From an uncultured Methylophilaceae bacterium (GTDB taxonomy: Bacteria > Pseudomonadota > Gammaproteobacteria > Burkholderiales > Methylophilaceae), in assembly GCA_913009235.1 (NCBI GenBank), contig CAJVXS010000001.1, positions 124,001-188,000 of the forward strand: a stretch of 64,000 nt of DNA, written 5' to 3'. How positions within the stretch are numbered: the first letter of the stretch is position 1; each line of letters starts with the position of its first letter. The position numbers and the translations under genes were made by a program. Under the pieces are notes generated by a model. The model was given only the letters and a program-made list of their open reading frames with translations. It did not search any database and had not been told where the DNA came from. This document shows positions 29,703 through 39,455 of the stretch, piece after piece.

Positions 29703-31556
29703 ATGCCTCAGTATCGCTCTAGAACCACCACACATGGCCGCAACATGGCTGGCGCGCGTGCTTTATGGCGCGCAACAGGCATGAAGGACGGTGACTTTGA
29801 TAAGCCTATTATCGCTATTTCGAACTCATTTACACAATTTGTCCCAGGCCATGTGCATTTAAAAGACATGGGTCAGTTAGTCGCGCGTCAAATTGAAAAG
29901 GCGGGTGGGGTGGGAAAAGAGTTTAACACTATTGCCGTCGACGATGGTATTGCGATGGGACATAGTGGCATGTTGTATAGCTTGCCTAGTCGTGATTTGA
30001 TTGCTGACAGTGTTGAATATATGGTGAATGCACATTGCGCTGATGCGCTAGTGTGTATTTCCAATTGTGACAAAATCACCCCGGGTATGCTTATGGCGGC
30101 GCTACGTTTAAACATCCCTGTCATCTTCGTTTCAGGTGGGCCAATGGAGGCTGGCAAGGTGAATTGGCAAGGCGATGTGATGAAGCTAGATTTGGTCGAT
30201 GCGATGGTTGCCGCAGCAGATAACACTGTGTCTGACGAAAAGTCTGAGGCTATTGAACGCTCAGCTTGTCCAACATGTGGGTCATGCTCAGGAATGTTCA
30301 CTGCCAATTCAATGAATTGCCTAACAGAGGCGCTAGGGTTAAGCCTGCCAGGCAATGGTTCAGCATTAGCCACGCATGGCGCACGTAAGGAATTGTTTTT
30401 AGAAGCTGGCCGCACAATTGTTGACTTGGCAAAACGCCATTATGAGCAAGATGATTACAGTGTCTTACCAAGAAATATTGCTAACATGAAAGCGTTTGAA
30501 AATGCGATGGCATTAGATGTGTCTATGGGCGGATCAACTAATACCGTTCTACATTTATTGGCAGCAGCGCATGAAGCTGAAATTGATTTTAAAATGTCAG
30601 ATATTGATAAAATCTCACGCAAAGTTCCTTGCTTAAGCAAAGTGGCGCCAGCGACTGCTAAGTATCATATGGAAGATGTGCATCGTGCAGGTGGTGTGAT
30701 GGGTATTCTAGGAGAGTTAGACCGTGCAGGATTGATTCATCGTGATACGCCAACAGTACATAGTGCAACAATGGGGGGTGCGCTTGATAAATGGGACATA
30801 CAAGTGACACAAGACGAAGAAGTGAAAAAATTCTACCGGGCTGCACCAGGTGGCATTAGAACAACGATTGCTTTCTCACAGAGCATGCTTTACCCAACCT
30901 TAGATGATGACCGTACTGACGGATGCATTCGTGATTTGGCGCATGCCTATTCACTGGATGGTGGGTTGGCTGTGCTGTACGGCAATATTGCATTAGATGG
31001 CTGTATTGTGAAAACGGCTGGTGTGGATGAAAGCATTTTGAAGTTCACAGGACGTGCTCGTATTTTCGAGTCACAAGATGCTTCAGTTGAAGCTATTCTT
31101 GCCGACAAGGTGGTAGCGGGGGATGTGGTGGTTATTCGTTATGAAGGGCCGCGAGGTGGGCCAGGTATGCAAGAAATGTTGTATCCAACCTCTTACCTGA
31201 AGTCTCAAGGACTCGGTAAAGAATGTGCTTTATTAACGGATGGACGCTTCTCGGGTGGTACATCTGGTTTAAGTATTGGGCATGCTTCACCTGAGGCGGC
31301 GGAAGGTGGTGCGATAGGGCTTGTAGAAGAGGGCGATACTATCGAAATTGACATCCCGAACCGCGCGATTGATTTAAAAATTAGTGATGCAGAATTGATA
31401 GAGCGACGCACCAAGATGGATGCAAAAGGAAAAAATGCATGGAAGCCGCTCGACCGAGACCGTCAGGTTTCACCCGCTTTGCGCGCTTATGCGGCGATGA
31501 GTACTAGTGCTGCCTTTGGTGCAGTGCGAGATGTTTCGAAAATTGAAAAAGGATAA
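29703..31556 (+). CDS. ilvD: Dihydroxy-acid dehydratase
   Basis: Fe-S dehydratase making the 2-keto acid precursors of valine, leucine and isoleucine. Cluster cysteines are in [11 protein letters not shown] and [20 protein letters not shown]; the C-terminal domain has [20 protein letters not shown]. The start at ATG 29703 ([20 protein letters not shown]) gives 617 residues, matching the E. coli enzyme (616); an upstream in-frame extension to 29649 is not family-like. The stop codon lies inside a tandem 26-base repeat. Confidence 0.96.
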   Translation: MPQYRSRTTTHGRNMAGARALWRATGMKDGDFDKPIIAISNSFTQFVPGHVHLKDMGQLVARQIEKAGGVGKEFNTIAVDDGIAMGHSGMLYSLPSRDLIADSVEYMVNAHCADALVCISNCDKITPGMLMAALRLNIPVIFVSGGPMEAGKVNWQGDVMKLDLVDAMVAAADNTVSDEKSEAIERSACPTCGSCSGMFTANSMNCLTEALGLSLPGNGSALATHGARKELFLEAGRTIVDLAKRHYEQDDYSVLPRNIANMKAFENAMALDVSMGGSTNTVLHLLAAAHEAEIDFKMSDIDKISRKVPCLSKVAPATAKYHMEDVHRAGGVMGILGELDRAGLIHRDTPTVHSATMGGALDKWDIQVTQDEEVKKFYRAAPGGIRTTIAFSQSMLYPTLDDDRTDGCIRDLAHAYSLDGGLAVLYGNIALDGCIVKTAGVDESILKFTGRARIFESQDASVEAILADKVVAGDVVVIRYEGPRGGPGMQEMLYPTSYLKSQGLGKECALLTDGRFSGGTSGLSIGHASPEAAEGGAIGLVEEGDTIEIDIPNRAIDLKISDAELIERRTKMDAKGKNAWKPLDRDRQVSPALRAYAAMSTSAAFGAVRDVSKIEKG

Positions 31557-31595
31557 GTATACATACAGATGAAAAAGGATAAGTATACATACAGA
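31545..31595 (+). repeat. Tandem duplication across the ilvD stop codon
   Basis: A 26-base unit (31545-31570) is followed at once by a second copy (31571-31595, 25 bases identical). The first copy includes the last codons and TAA of ilvD. The duplicate restores an AAAAAGGATAA stretch between ilvD and the mutarotase gene. The copies look recent because they are identical. Confidence 0.85.
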
Positions 31596-31602
31596 GGCAG
31601 CC

Positions 31603-32520
31603 ATGCTAGAAAATATGCCAGACACACAAAAGCGGCTTAAGTTACATGCACATGTTAACCAGGTCGAAGATGAGTCGGGCCTGCAATACTTAGAAATTGA
31701 CAATCCTATAACGACTGCTAAAATTGCTTTGCAAGGTGCGCATGTCATGGCTTGGCAGCCGAAGTCTTTGTCAAATCCTGTATTGTGGACATCTAGTAAT
31801 GCGCGTTTTGCTAAAGGTCGCTCTATCCGTGGTGGCGTGCCTATTTGTTGGCCTTGGTTTGGTAACCATCCAACCAATAATGTTTTTTGCCCGCATGGTT
31901 TTGCGCGCGTGATTCCATGGCGTGTGATGGATATTAATGCCACCCCAGAAGGTGCGACACGAATTGTTCTGTCCATGCAGGTAACTGATGAGGCTAGGCG
32001 ACAGCTGTCATACCCTTACGAGCTGAGCTTGAGCATTACCATCGGTAGCCGTTTGCGGACTGAGTTGGCTACGACTAATCTTGCAGAGCATCCATTTGTG
32101 ATTAGTGAGGCCTTGCATACTTATTTTAATGTGAGTGATATTGGTAATATTGAAATTACAGGTCTGCAAGACTATGTGTATGCGGATAAGCGTATTAAAT
32201 ATGAACGCAATATAGAGCATAACGCACTCACGTTTAATGGTGACGAGTATGATCGTGTGTATATTAACCATAGTAGTGATTGTGCCATTTATGATAAAGG
32301 CTATAATCGGATTATTCATGTATACAAATCAGGCAGTTTTACGACTGTAGTTTGGAGCCCGGGTGAAGAAAAAGTGGCGGATATGAGTGATATGGGCACA
32401 GGGGAGGAATGGCGTAAAACAATTTGTGTAGAGACCGCCAATGCATTGGATAATATGGTGGTCATTAACCCTGGTCGCAAGCACGTGTTAAGCGCTGAGT
32501 ATTCTGTTGAAATGATGTAA
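31603..32520 (+). CDS. Hexose-6-phosphate mutarotase (aldose 1-epimerase family, YeaD-type)
   Basis: A 305-residue galactose-mutarotase-fold protein that interconverts anomers of glucose-6-phosphate or a related sugar phosphate. RSIRGGVPICWPWFG, the catalytic-site segment ALHTYFNVSD and VVWSPGEEKVADMSDMG match the YeaD/YMR099c group. RBS AGAGG precedes ATG 31603; an alternative in-frame ATG is at 31615. Likely cotranscribed with ilvD (46-base gap occupied by the repeat). Confidence 0.88.
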   Translation: MLENMPDTQKRLKLHAHVNQVEDESGLQYLEIDNPITTAKIALQGAHVMAWQPKSLSNPVLWTSSNARFAKGRSIRGGVPICWPWFGNHPTNNVFCPHGFARVIPWRVMDINATPEGATRIVLSMQVTDEARRQLSYPYELSLSITIGSRLRTELATTNLAEHPFVISEALHTYFNVSDIGNIEITGLQDYVYADKRIKYERNIEHNALTFNGDEYDRVYINHSSDCAIYDKGYNRIIHVYKSGSFTTVVWSPGEEKVADMSDMGTGEEWRKTICVETANALDNMVVINPGRKHVLSAEYSVEMM

Positions 32521-32667
32521 TTGAAGAAATACAGTAATACGGGTCAACTTTTTAAGCGGGGTGGCATTACAATATCGATTGCGGCTGTAAACTGTTGAAG
32601 ATTTTTTAGTTTTAGGTGCTATAAGGTTGTTAGGTTGTCCGTTCGTCTAAAGTCTTAAGGAGACAAC

Positions 32668-32979
32668 ATGAAGGAATTTTTACTAACAGTATTAACAGTT
32701 GGTGCATTAATAATGGCAGAGCAAGCAACTGCAAATGAAGTGTTGGCAAAGAAAAGCGGATGTTTAGCTTGTCATGGTGTCGATAAGAAAGTCTTAGGCC
32801 CTAGCTTTAAAGATGTTGCTGCTAAATACAAAGGTGACAAATCTGCTCAAGGCAAGCTAGTTGCTAAAGTGAAAGCAGGTAGTAGCGGTGTTTGGGGTGC
32901 TATGTTAATGCCAGCTAACAGCCCACAAGTTAAAGACGGCGATATTAAATCGATTGTTAAGTGGGTTTTATCACTGTAA
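32668..32979 (+). CDS. Class I cytochrome c (c8/c551-like), periplasmic
   Basis: A 103-residue protein with a signal peptide (residues 1 to about 22, cleavage near ATA-NEV), haem-attachment motif CLACH at residues 32-36 and a probable methionine ligand at about residue 80 (AMLMPANSP). GPSFKDVAAKYKGD is typical of c551/c552-type electron carriers of betaproteobacteria. RBS AAGGAG. Stands alone with its own terminator. The redox partner is unknown. Confidence 0.9.
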   Translation: MKEFLLTVLTVGALIMAEQATANEVLAKKSGCLACHGVDKKVLGPSFKDVAAKYKGDKSAQGKLVAKVKAGSSGVWGAMLMPANSPQVKDGDIKSIVKWVLSL

Positions 32980-33002
32980 CTTAAGTGATATTGATTAAAA
33001 AT

Positions 33003-33022
33003 CCAGCGTTTCGCTGGCTTTT
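33003..33022. terminator. Hairpin terminator after the cytochrome c gene
   Basis: CCAGCG (33003-33008) and CGCTGG (33012-33017) form six pairs around TTT. Four T follow the last C on the plus strand and five T follow on the minus strand, so it may serve both the cytochrome gene and the convergent transporter operon. Confidence 0.65.
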
Positions 33023-33052
33023 GATGGGTGAAGCTTATTCAGTTCATGCCTA

Positions 33053-34405
33053 TTAACTGAATAGCAGAAATATGAATACTGAAACAATAGCAATTGGTGC
33101 GATGAAAGTATTCGTAAGCTGCCAGAGCTGATAAAAACTTGTTTTAAGATTGAGCTCTTGTTTAGAATGCTGCTTCTTCATCACGCAACCTGCAAAGATT
33201 GCCATTAGTAATCCACCGAGCGGCAGCATAATCGTGCTGGTAAGTTTATCTAATGTGTCGAATATACCTAAGCCGAATACCACTTTCACGTCTTGCCATA
33301 GATTAAATGAGAGTAGTACAGCGACACCAATGCTCCAGATTAAAATGCCTAGACCTGCCGCCGCTGGCTTGCGACTAATTTTGATGTTCTCAACAACCCA
33401 CGCAATGGTCGGTTCGACTAAAGATATAGCTGACGTGGCTGCCGCAAACGCCACTAAGATAAAGAACAATGTGCCAAAGAAGTTTCCCCAAGGCATATGA
33501 CCAAATGCGATTGGCAAGGTTTGGAAGATAAGGCCAGGGCCAGCACCAGGTTCCAGTTGGTTGGCAAATACCAGCGCGTAGATGGCTAGGCCTGCTAGCA
33601 AACCTAATAGGCTATCAGCGATTGCAATATAAATTGATGTGCGAGCGATAGAGGCATCACGCTGTAGGTATGAACCGTAAACCATGATTGACCCCATGCC
33701 GATGCTCAGTGAGAAGAAGGCATGGCCCAGCGCATTTAATGCTGCATTAGGCGTTATTTTTGAGAAATCAGGGCTAAACATAAAGGTAGCTGATGCAGCC
33801 ATATCTCCGACTGACATACTGTAGCCAAGCAGTAGTAATAAAATAGCAAACAATGCAGGAATTAGAAAGTTATTTGCCTTTTCTAAACCAGCAGTCACCC
33901 CCTTAGCTACAATACTCATGGTGATGACCATGAAAATGGTATGCCAAAAAAGCAAGGTGAATGGAGAGGCTAACAATGCATCAAAGTGAGCACTAGATTC
34001 AGCACCAGTGATATTGGTGAAGTTGCTTTGCGCCGCCTGGCTGATGTAGCTTAAGACCCACCCACCCACCACACTATAAAAACATAAAATCAGTACGCCG
34101 GTTAGCATACCCATCGTGCCAATATAGCGCCAAGCAGGCGCTGCGTTAGATTCTTTTGCTAAACTGAGCATCGCGTCCATTGGATTTTTTTGCATCCGTC
34201 TACCTAGCATGACCTCTGTCATGAGTAAGGGAATGCCAACCAATAGAATGCTGAGTATATACACCAAGACAAATGCGCTGCCACCATTAACGCCGATCAT
34301 ATAAGGCAATTTCCAAATATTACCTAGTCCGATGGCAGAGCCAGTCGTAGCCAATATAAATGTCCATCGATTTGCCCATGCACCGCGGTATGTCATGTTA
34401 TTCAT
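33053..34405 (-). CDS. Sodium-dependent transporter, NSS (SNF) family
   Basis: A 450-residue inner-membrane protein with about 12 membrane segments. The sodium/substrate site in TM1 is readable as ATTGSAIGLGNIWKLPYMIG and the second half has GSIMVYGSYLQ. Bacterial members carry neutral amino acids or related solutes with sodium. The start overlaps the 3' end of the upstream AGCS gene by eight bases, so the two are one transcription unit. Substrate not predictable. Confidence 0.92.
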   Translation of the reverse strand: MNNMTYRGAWANRWTFILATTGSAIGLGNIWKLPYMIGVNGGSAFVLVYILSILLVGIPLLMTEVMLGRRMQKNPMDAMLSLAKESNAAPAWRYIGTMGMLTGVLILCFYSVVGGWVLSYISQAAQSNFTNITGAESSAHFDALLASPFTLLFWHTIFMVITMSIVAKGVTAGLEKANNFLIPALFAILLLLLGYSMSVGDMAASATFMFSPDFSKITPNAALNALGHAFFSLSIGMGSIMVYGSYLQRDASIARTSIYIAIADSLLGLLAGLAIYALVFANQLEPGAGPGLIFQTLPIAFGHMPWGNFFGTLFFILVAFAAATSAISLVEPTIAWVVENIKISRKPAAAGLGILIWSIGVAVLLSFNLWQDVKVVFGLGIFDTLDKLTSTIMLPLGGLLMAIFAGCVMKKQHSKQELNLKTSFYQLWQLTNTFIAPIAIVSVFIFLLFS

Positions 34406-35846
34406 CTTGGCTATTTTTTCCGATTACTTTATTCACTGACTCATTCACCTCCTCGCACTCACCTTCAATGATGTCATCATTGGCGGGTTGTGAGTCTGCA
34501 TCGCGACCTAAGACTTCAATATTATCTGCCATAAAGTAACGGTCTGTTTCTTGTTTAATGATTTTAGAGAGTAATAGCAAACCAATCAAGTTGGGAATCG
34601 CCATTAATCCATTCATCAGATCAGAGAAGTTCCAGACAAAGCTCAAGCTATTCATTGCCCCAATCATGACGGCTACTGTGAACAGTATACGGAAAAATTT
34701 AATTGCGCTTCCTCCAAATAAGAACTCAATGGCTTTTTCACCATAATAACTCCAGCCGATTAAGGTCGAGAAAGCAAAAAATGCCGTTGCAATCGCGATA
34801 AAATAACGACCAGTGTTACCTAGTGTTTCTGCAACACTTGCGCTGGTGAGTTCTCCTGCACTGACCCCTTGTGTCCAGCTAGTTGCAGTTAAAATCACTA
34901 AAGCCGTCATTGTGCAAACGACTAGAGTGTCGATAAATGTTTGCGTCATGCTCACGAGTGCTTGTTTCACTGGGTCATTCGTACGCGCGGCGGCTGCTGC
35001 GATTGGCGCAGAACCTAAACCTGACTCATTTGAGAACACACCACGTGCAATGCCAAAGCGCATCGCCGCCGCAATGGTTGCACCGATAAAGCCACCACTA
35101 GCCGCTGACGGGTTGAAAGCATGGTAAAAGATTAAACCAAAAGCATGTGGAATTTCGCTGACATTGGCTGCCAATACCCACAAGCTACTGGCCACGTAAG
35201 TCGCAATCATCAATGGCACAACAAACGATGTGAACTTACCAATAGATTTAATACCACCTAGGATGACTAAGCCTGTTAGCATCGTTAATACTATGCCAGT
35301 AATATGTGTTGGAATTTGGAAAGTCTTTGCAAAGATTTCGGCCGTTGCATTGCCTTGTGTCATATTGCCAATACCAAAAGCAGCACAAATCGTGAAGATA
35401 GCAAATAGCGTTCCTAACCAAGGCAACCCAGCACCTTTACTCAGGTAATACATAGGCCCACCACGCATACCGTGATCACCTTTCTCACGATATTTTACCG
35501 CCAGTACTGCTTCGCTATATTTAGTCGCCATACCTACTAAGCCGGTGACCCACATCCAGAATACAGCACCAGGGCCGCCTAGTGTGATCGCAGTAGCAAC
35601 GCCAACTATATTGCCGATACCAACTGTAGCGGCTAATGCCGTCATCAATGCCGCGAACTGACTAATGTCACCTTCGTCATCTTTATCATTGCTGAAGATT
35701 AAGCGTATGGCATGTGGTAGCACTCTAAACTGTATGCCTTTGAGCAATATGGTGAGATATAAACCAGTGCCAACCAGCAATGTGAGCATGATTGGCCCCC
35801 ATACGATGCCTGACAACGTTGCGACGAGTTCTTCTACGGTTTGCAT
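34398..35846 (-). CDS. Sodium:alanine symporter family (AGCS) transporter
   Basis: A 482-residue permease with about 10 membrane segments. TVGIGNIVGVATAITLGGPGAVFWMW and the family signature GLGSAPIAAAAA are present, and the C-terminus ends in an acidic hydrophilic tail of about 45 residues. The start is ATG 35846 (MQTVEELVATLSG), 8 bases after GGGGG; fourteen further upstream codons are not family-like. Family members import alanine or glycine with sodium. Confidence 0.92.
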   Translation of the reverse strand: MQTVEELVATLSGIVWGPIMLTLLVGTGLYLTILLKGIQFRVLPHAIRLIFSNDKDDEGDISQFAALMTALAATVGIGNIVGVATAITLGGPGAVFWMWVTGLVGMATKYSEAVLAVKYREKGDHGMRGGPMYYLSKGAGLPWLGTLFAIFTICAAFGIGNMTQGNATAEIFAKTFQIPTHITGIVLTMLTGLVILGGIKSIGKFTSFVVPLMIATYVASSLWVLAANVSEIPHAFGLIFYHAFNPSAASGGFIGATIAAAMRFGIARGVFSNESGLGSAPIAAAAARTNDPVKQALVSMTQTFIDTLVVCTMTALVILTATSWTQGVSAGELTSASVAETLGNTGRYFIAIATAFFAFSTLIGWSYYGEKAIEFLFGGSAIKFFRILFTVAVMIGAMNSLSFVWNFSDLMNGLMAIPNLIGLLLLSKIIKQETDRYFMADNIEVLGRDADSQPANDDIIEGECEEVNESVNKVIGKNSQDE

Positions 35847-35931
35847 TGTGATTATCCCCCTTGAATCATGATCATAGCGAAAAACCATTGGTTTAAGCTA
35901 GGCTAGCTGCTTAGGCTAAATAATTGCAGTT

Positions 35932-37233
35932 CTAAGAGTTGAAGTGTTGAGCTAGTACGCTGATTATATACCCATGATCTAATACGCCAGCACTCTCACG
36001 AATGCTGTGCATGGCCCACACAGGGTTGCCGACATCAACGGTTGGCATGCCTAACTGCGCAGAAATCATTGGGCCGATGGTGCTGCCGCAACCTAGGTCT
36101 GTGCGGTGTGTGTATTCTTGGTAAGGCACTTTAGCTTGTTTACAAAGCTGGATAAAACGGGCGGCGGTATCAGCATTGGTGCTATAGCGTTGGTTAGCAT
36201 TGGTCTTAATCACTGGACCTTGGTTGACTGTTGCATGGTGTTCAGGCTCATAAGCGCTAGGGTGGTTGGGATGGTAAGCATGTGCCATATCTGCACTGAT
36301 AAAGAAGCTGTTAGCAAAGCCGCGTAATCGTTCTTCTTCGCTAGCTTTTTGGAAAGCGCAGACACGTTGGATGGTGTCGCTCATGAAGCTACCACCTGCA
36401 CCAGTTAAACTTTCACTACCAACTTCTTCGTGATCGAAGAAGGCGCAGATGCTGGTGGACTCTGGTTTCGTTGTCGTAAGCAGTGCTTGCAATGCTGCGT
36501 GGCAAGAGGCTAAGTTATCTAGTTGACTATCTGCGATAAAATCTTGGTTTTGCCCCCATAAACTGCCTTTTTGCGTATCGTAAATGGTTAAGTCCCAAGT
36601 CAGGATGTCGGCTGGATTAATATTTAGGTGGTCTGCAATTGTTTGGTCTAACTTTCTTTTTGCTTCAGTACTATCGGCTGCATAGCCAAAAATTAACGGT
36701 AATTGGGTTTGTTTATCGAGCAACAAACCTTTGCTATTCACGTCATGATTCATATGAATAGCAAGGTTGGGTAACCGTACGATAGACTCTGCAAAGTGGA
36801 GTAAGTGGGTAGTATAGCTGTCCGCATTTCGAACGTTGACACGGCCAGCAATGCTTAAATCACGATCTGTGAATGTAGCTAAAATAGGCCCGCCATAGAC
36901 TTCAACACCAAGTTGGGCGACGCCTTGTTTCGCATGTGCTGCTTTAGGTTTTAAGCGCAATCCAGGTGAGTCTGTGTGAGCGCCTACTATCCTAAATCCA
37001 GTTTCTGCTACTGGTTTTGACCCTAATGTGAAAGCAATAATCGATGCTCCATCACGGGTGACGTAATAGCGGCCATTTTTTTTCAGTCTCCATGGCTGGG
37101 CTTCAATCAACGGTTCAAAGCCATTGGCATCTAATTGCTTAATCGTGCTGTTAACCGCGTGCCATGGACTAGGGCTGGCATCAATGTAGTCGAGTAAGTT
37201 TTGTGCTTGTTTTCTGGCCGCTGCGATAGTCAT
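35932..37233 (-). CDS. apeB: M18-family aminopeptidase
   Basis: Cytosolic dizinc aminopeptidase that removes N-terminal residues, with an aspartyl-aminopeptidase-like fold. The 433-residue protein has the metal ligands in order: GAHTDSPGLRLKP, FDHEEVGSESL and ISADMAHAYHPNH, then VPYQEYTHRTDLGCGSTIGP near the C-terminus. Length is near the family's 420-430. Eight bases after hemF on the same strand. Confidence 0.93.
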   Translation of the reverse strand: MTIAAARKQAQNLLDYIDASPSPWHAVNSTIKQLDANGFEPLIEAQPWRLKKNGRYYVTRDGASIIAFTLGSKPVAETGFRIVGAHTDSPGLRLKPKAAHAKQGVAQLGVEVYGGPILATFTDRDLSIAGRVNVRNADSYTTHLLHFAESIVRLPNLAIHMNHDVNSKGLLLDKQTQLPLIFGYAADSTEAKRKLDQTIADHLNINPADILTWDLTIYDTQKGSLWGQNQDFIADSQLDNLASCHAALQALLTTTKPESTSICAFFDHEEVGSESLTGAGGSFMSDTIQRVCAFQKASEEERLRGFANSFFISADMAHAYHPNHPSAYEPEHHATVNQGPVIKTNANQRYSTNADTAARFIQLCKQAKVPYQEYTHRTDLGCGSTIGPMISAQLGMPTVDVGNPVWAMHSIRESAGVLDHGYIISVLAQHFNS

Positions 37234-37241
37234 AGGTCAAG

Positions 37242-38153
37242 TTAAATCCAGTTTTTATCGATTAAAAAGTCAGTATACAGTTTTGCCTCTGTACTACCAG
37301 TTTCTGGTTTCCAGTCATAGCGCCATTTCACAATCGGTGGCATGGAGAGTAGGATGGATTCAGTGCGGCCATTGGACTGCAAGCCAAATAATGTACCGCG
37401 ATCAAACACCAAATTAAACTCTACATATCGACCGCGACGGTAGGCTTGGAAGTCACGTTCACGCTCGCCATAAGAGGTGTCTTTGCGCCGTTGCACAATC
37501 GGCAAGTAAGCATGGGGGAGTGCATCACCCACTGCACGTAGCATGGCAAAGCTTTGTTCGAAACCAAGTTCGTTAAAGTCATCAAAAAATACGCCACCAA
37601 TACCACGTGGTTCTTGACGATGTTTTAAGTAAAAATATTCGTCACAGTCTTTTTTGAAGCGCGGATATAAATCGTCGCCAAATGGTGCTAATGCCTCTTT
37701 ATTAGTGCGGTGAAAGTGTGCACAATCTTCTTCAAATCCATAGTAAGGCGTTAAATCCATGCCGCCACCAAACCACCAAATATCTTGTTCAGTTTTGTTT
37801 GATGCTTTCGCAACAAAAAAACGGACATTCATATGAACGGTGGGAACTAAAGGGTTGCGTGGGTGAAAGACGAGCGATACGCCTATGGCTTCCCATGGTC
37901 GATCAGCTGCTTCAGGGTGGGCAACACTGGCTAAAGGCGGCAGTTTATTCCCTAAGACATGAGAAAATCCAATGCCAGCGCGTTCAAATACATTACCTTC
38001 TTCCAACATACAGGAATTGCCACCGCCACCCTCAGGGCGTTGCCAGCTATCATGTAAGAATGTTTTACCATCAACAAGCTCAACTGACTCAATGATGCGG
38101 GCTTGTAAACCTTGCAGGTAGCTGTAGACGGCTTCTGAATCAATAGTGCTCAT
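37242..38153 (-). CDS. hemF: Oxygen-dependent coproporphyrinogen III oxidase
   Basis: Oxidative decarboxylation of coproporphyrinogen III to protoporphyrinogen IX in haem synthesis, needing oxygen. The 303-residue protein has [41 protein letters not shown] and [21 protein letters not shown], the family signature. Its presence implies at least microaerobic growth. Six bases after purD. Confidence 0.97.
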   Translation of the reverse strand: MSTIDSEAVYSYLQGLQARIIESVELVDGKTFLHDSWQRPEGGGGNSCMLEEGNVFERAGIGFSHVLGNKLPPLASVAHPEAADRPWEAIGVSLVFHPRNPLVPTVHMNVRFFVAKASNKTEQDIWWFGGGMDLTPYYGFEEDCAHFHRTNKEALAPFGDDLYPRFKKDCDEYFYLKHRQEPRGIGGVFFDDFNELGFEQSFAMLRAVGDALPHAYLPIVQRRKDTSYGERERDFQAYRRGRYVEFNLVFDRGTLFGLQSNGRTESILLSMPPIVKWRYDWKPETGSTEAKLYTDFLIDKNWI

Positions 38154-38159
38154 ATGGTT

Positions 38160-39428
38160 TTAGCCTTTGACTGCGCGGTAACCGATATCAGTACGGTGTT
38201 GTGCACCATTGAACTCAATATTAGCTAGCATTTTGTAAGCTTGTTGTTGTGCAAACTTAACTGTTTCACCTAATGCGGTTACGCAGAGTACGCGGCCGCC
38301 ACTGGTGACTACCTTGCCATCTACCAGTTTAGTGCCCGCATGGAAAACATAGGCGTCTTCTAGTTGCTTATCTAGGCCAGTAATTTCATCGCCCAGCTTG
38401 GGTGTTGCAGGATAGTTAGCACTGGCCATCACGACGCCTAAAGCAAAGCGTCTATCCCATTCTGTTTGGGTCTGATCTAAGGTGCCATTCACAGCATGTA
38501 GTACTAACGTTAATAAATCAGACTTCAAACGCATAAAGATAGGCTGTGTTTCTGGGTCGCCCATGCGGCAGTTAAATTCCAATGTTTTGATTGAGCCGTC
38601 TGGGCTAATCATTAAGCCCGCGTATAAGAATCCCGTGAAAGGAATACCATCTTTCGCCATGCCTTTGATAGTCGGCGCAATGATTTCTCGCATCACTTTA
38701 GCGTGAATGTTTGGTGTGACGACTGGAGCAGGTGAATAAGCACCCATGCCACCCGTATTCGGACCTTGGTCGCCATCTAATAACCGTTTGTGATCTTGGC
38801 TAGTCGCTAGCGGTAAAATATTTTTACCGTCGGCCATAACCATAAAGCTGGCTTCTTCACCCGTTAAAAATTCTTCAATCACGACGCGCGCACCAGCGTC
38901 ACCAAACTTGTTATCACCTAACATCATGTCGATGGCGTCATGCGCTTCTTGATCAGTCATTGCGACGATGACGCCTTTGCCAGCGGCTAGGCCATCGGCT
39001 TTAATGACGATCGGCGCGCCTTGCTGGCCGATATAATCGTGTGCTGGTTGTACTTCAGAAAATGTTTCATAGGCAGCTGTTGGGATGTTATGACTGATCA
39101 TAAAAGCTTTAGAAAAATCTTTAGATGACTCTAGTTGTGCCGCTGCTTGCGTTGGGCCAAATATCTTCAGCCCGGCGGCTTGAAAGGCATCCACAACGCC
39201 TTCGCTAAGCGGTGCTTCTGGGCCAACAATGGTGACGGAGATGTTTTCATCTTTAGCAAATTGAACGAGTGCATCAATGTCAGTAATAGAGACATTCATC
39301 ATGTCAGGGTTCGCTGCAGTGCCGGCGTTGCCCGGTGCAACGTAGACACGGCTGACTTCTTTATTCTTTGTTATTTTCCAAGCTAGCGCATGCTCACGCC
39401 CACCAGAACCAATGACTAATACTTTCAT
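38160..39428 (-). CDS. purD: Phosphoribosylamine-glycine ligase
   Basis: Second step of purine synthesis, joining glycine to phosphoribosylamine. The 422-residue ATP-grasp enzyme has MKVLVIGSGGREHALAWK, VIKADGLAAGKGVIVA, DHKRLLDGDQGPNTGGMGAYSP and the metal site FNCRMGDPETQP. Lies 27 bases after purH. Confidence 0.97.
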   Translation of the reverse strand: MKVLVIGSGGREHALAWKITKNKEVSRVYVAPGNAGTAANPDMMNVSITDIDALVQFAKDENISVTIVGPEAPLSEGVVDAFQAAGLKIFGPTQAAAQLESSKDFSKAFMISHNIPTAAYETFSEVQPAHDYIGQQGAPIVIKADGLAAGKGVIVAMTDQEAHDAIDMMLGDNKFGDAGARVVIEEFLTGEEASFMVMADGKNILPLATSQDHKRLLDGDQGPNTGGMGAYSPAPVVTPNIHAKVMREIIAPTIKGMAKDGIPFTGFLYAGLMISPDGSIKTLEFNCRMGDPETQPIFMRLKSDLLTLVLHAVNGTLDQTQTEWDRRFALGVVMASANYPATPKLGDEITGLDKQLEDAYVFHAGTKLVDGKVVTSGGRVLCVTALGETVKFAQQQAYKMLANIEFNGAQHRTDIGYRAVKG

Positions 39429-39455
39429 ACTATCTATTTCCTTGATGGCCGTTGA

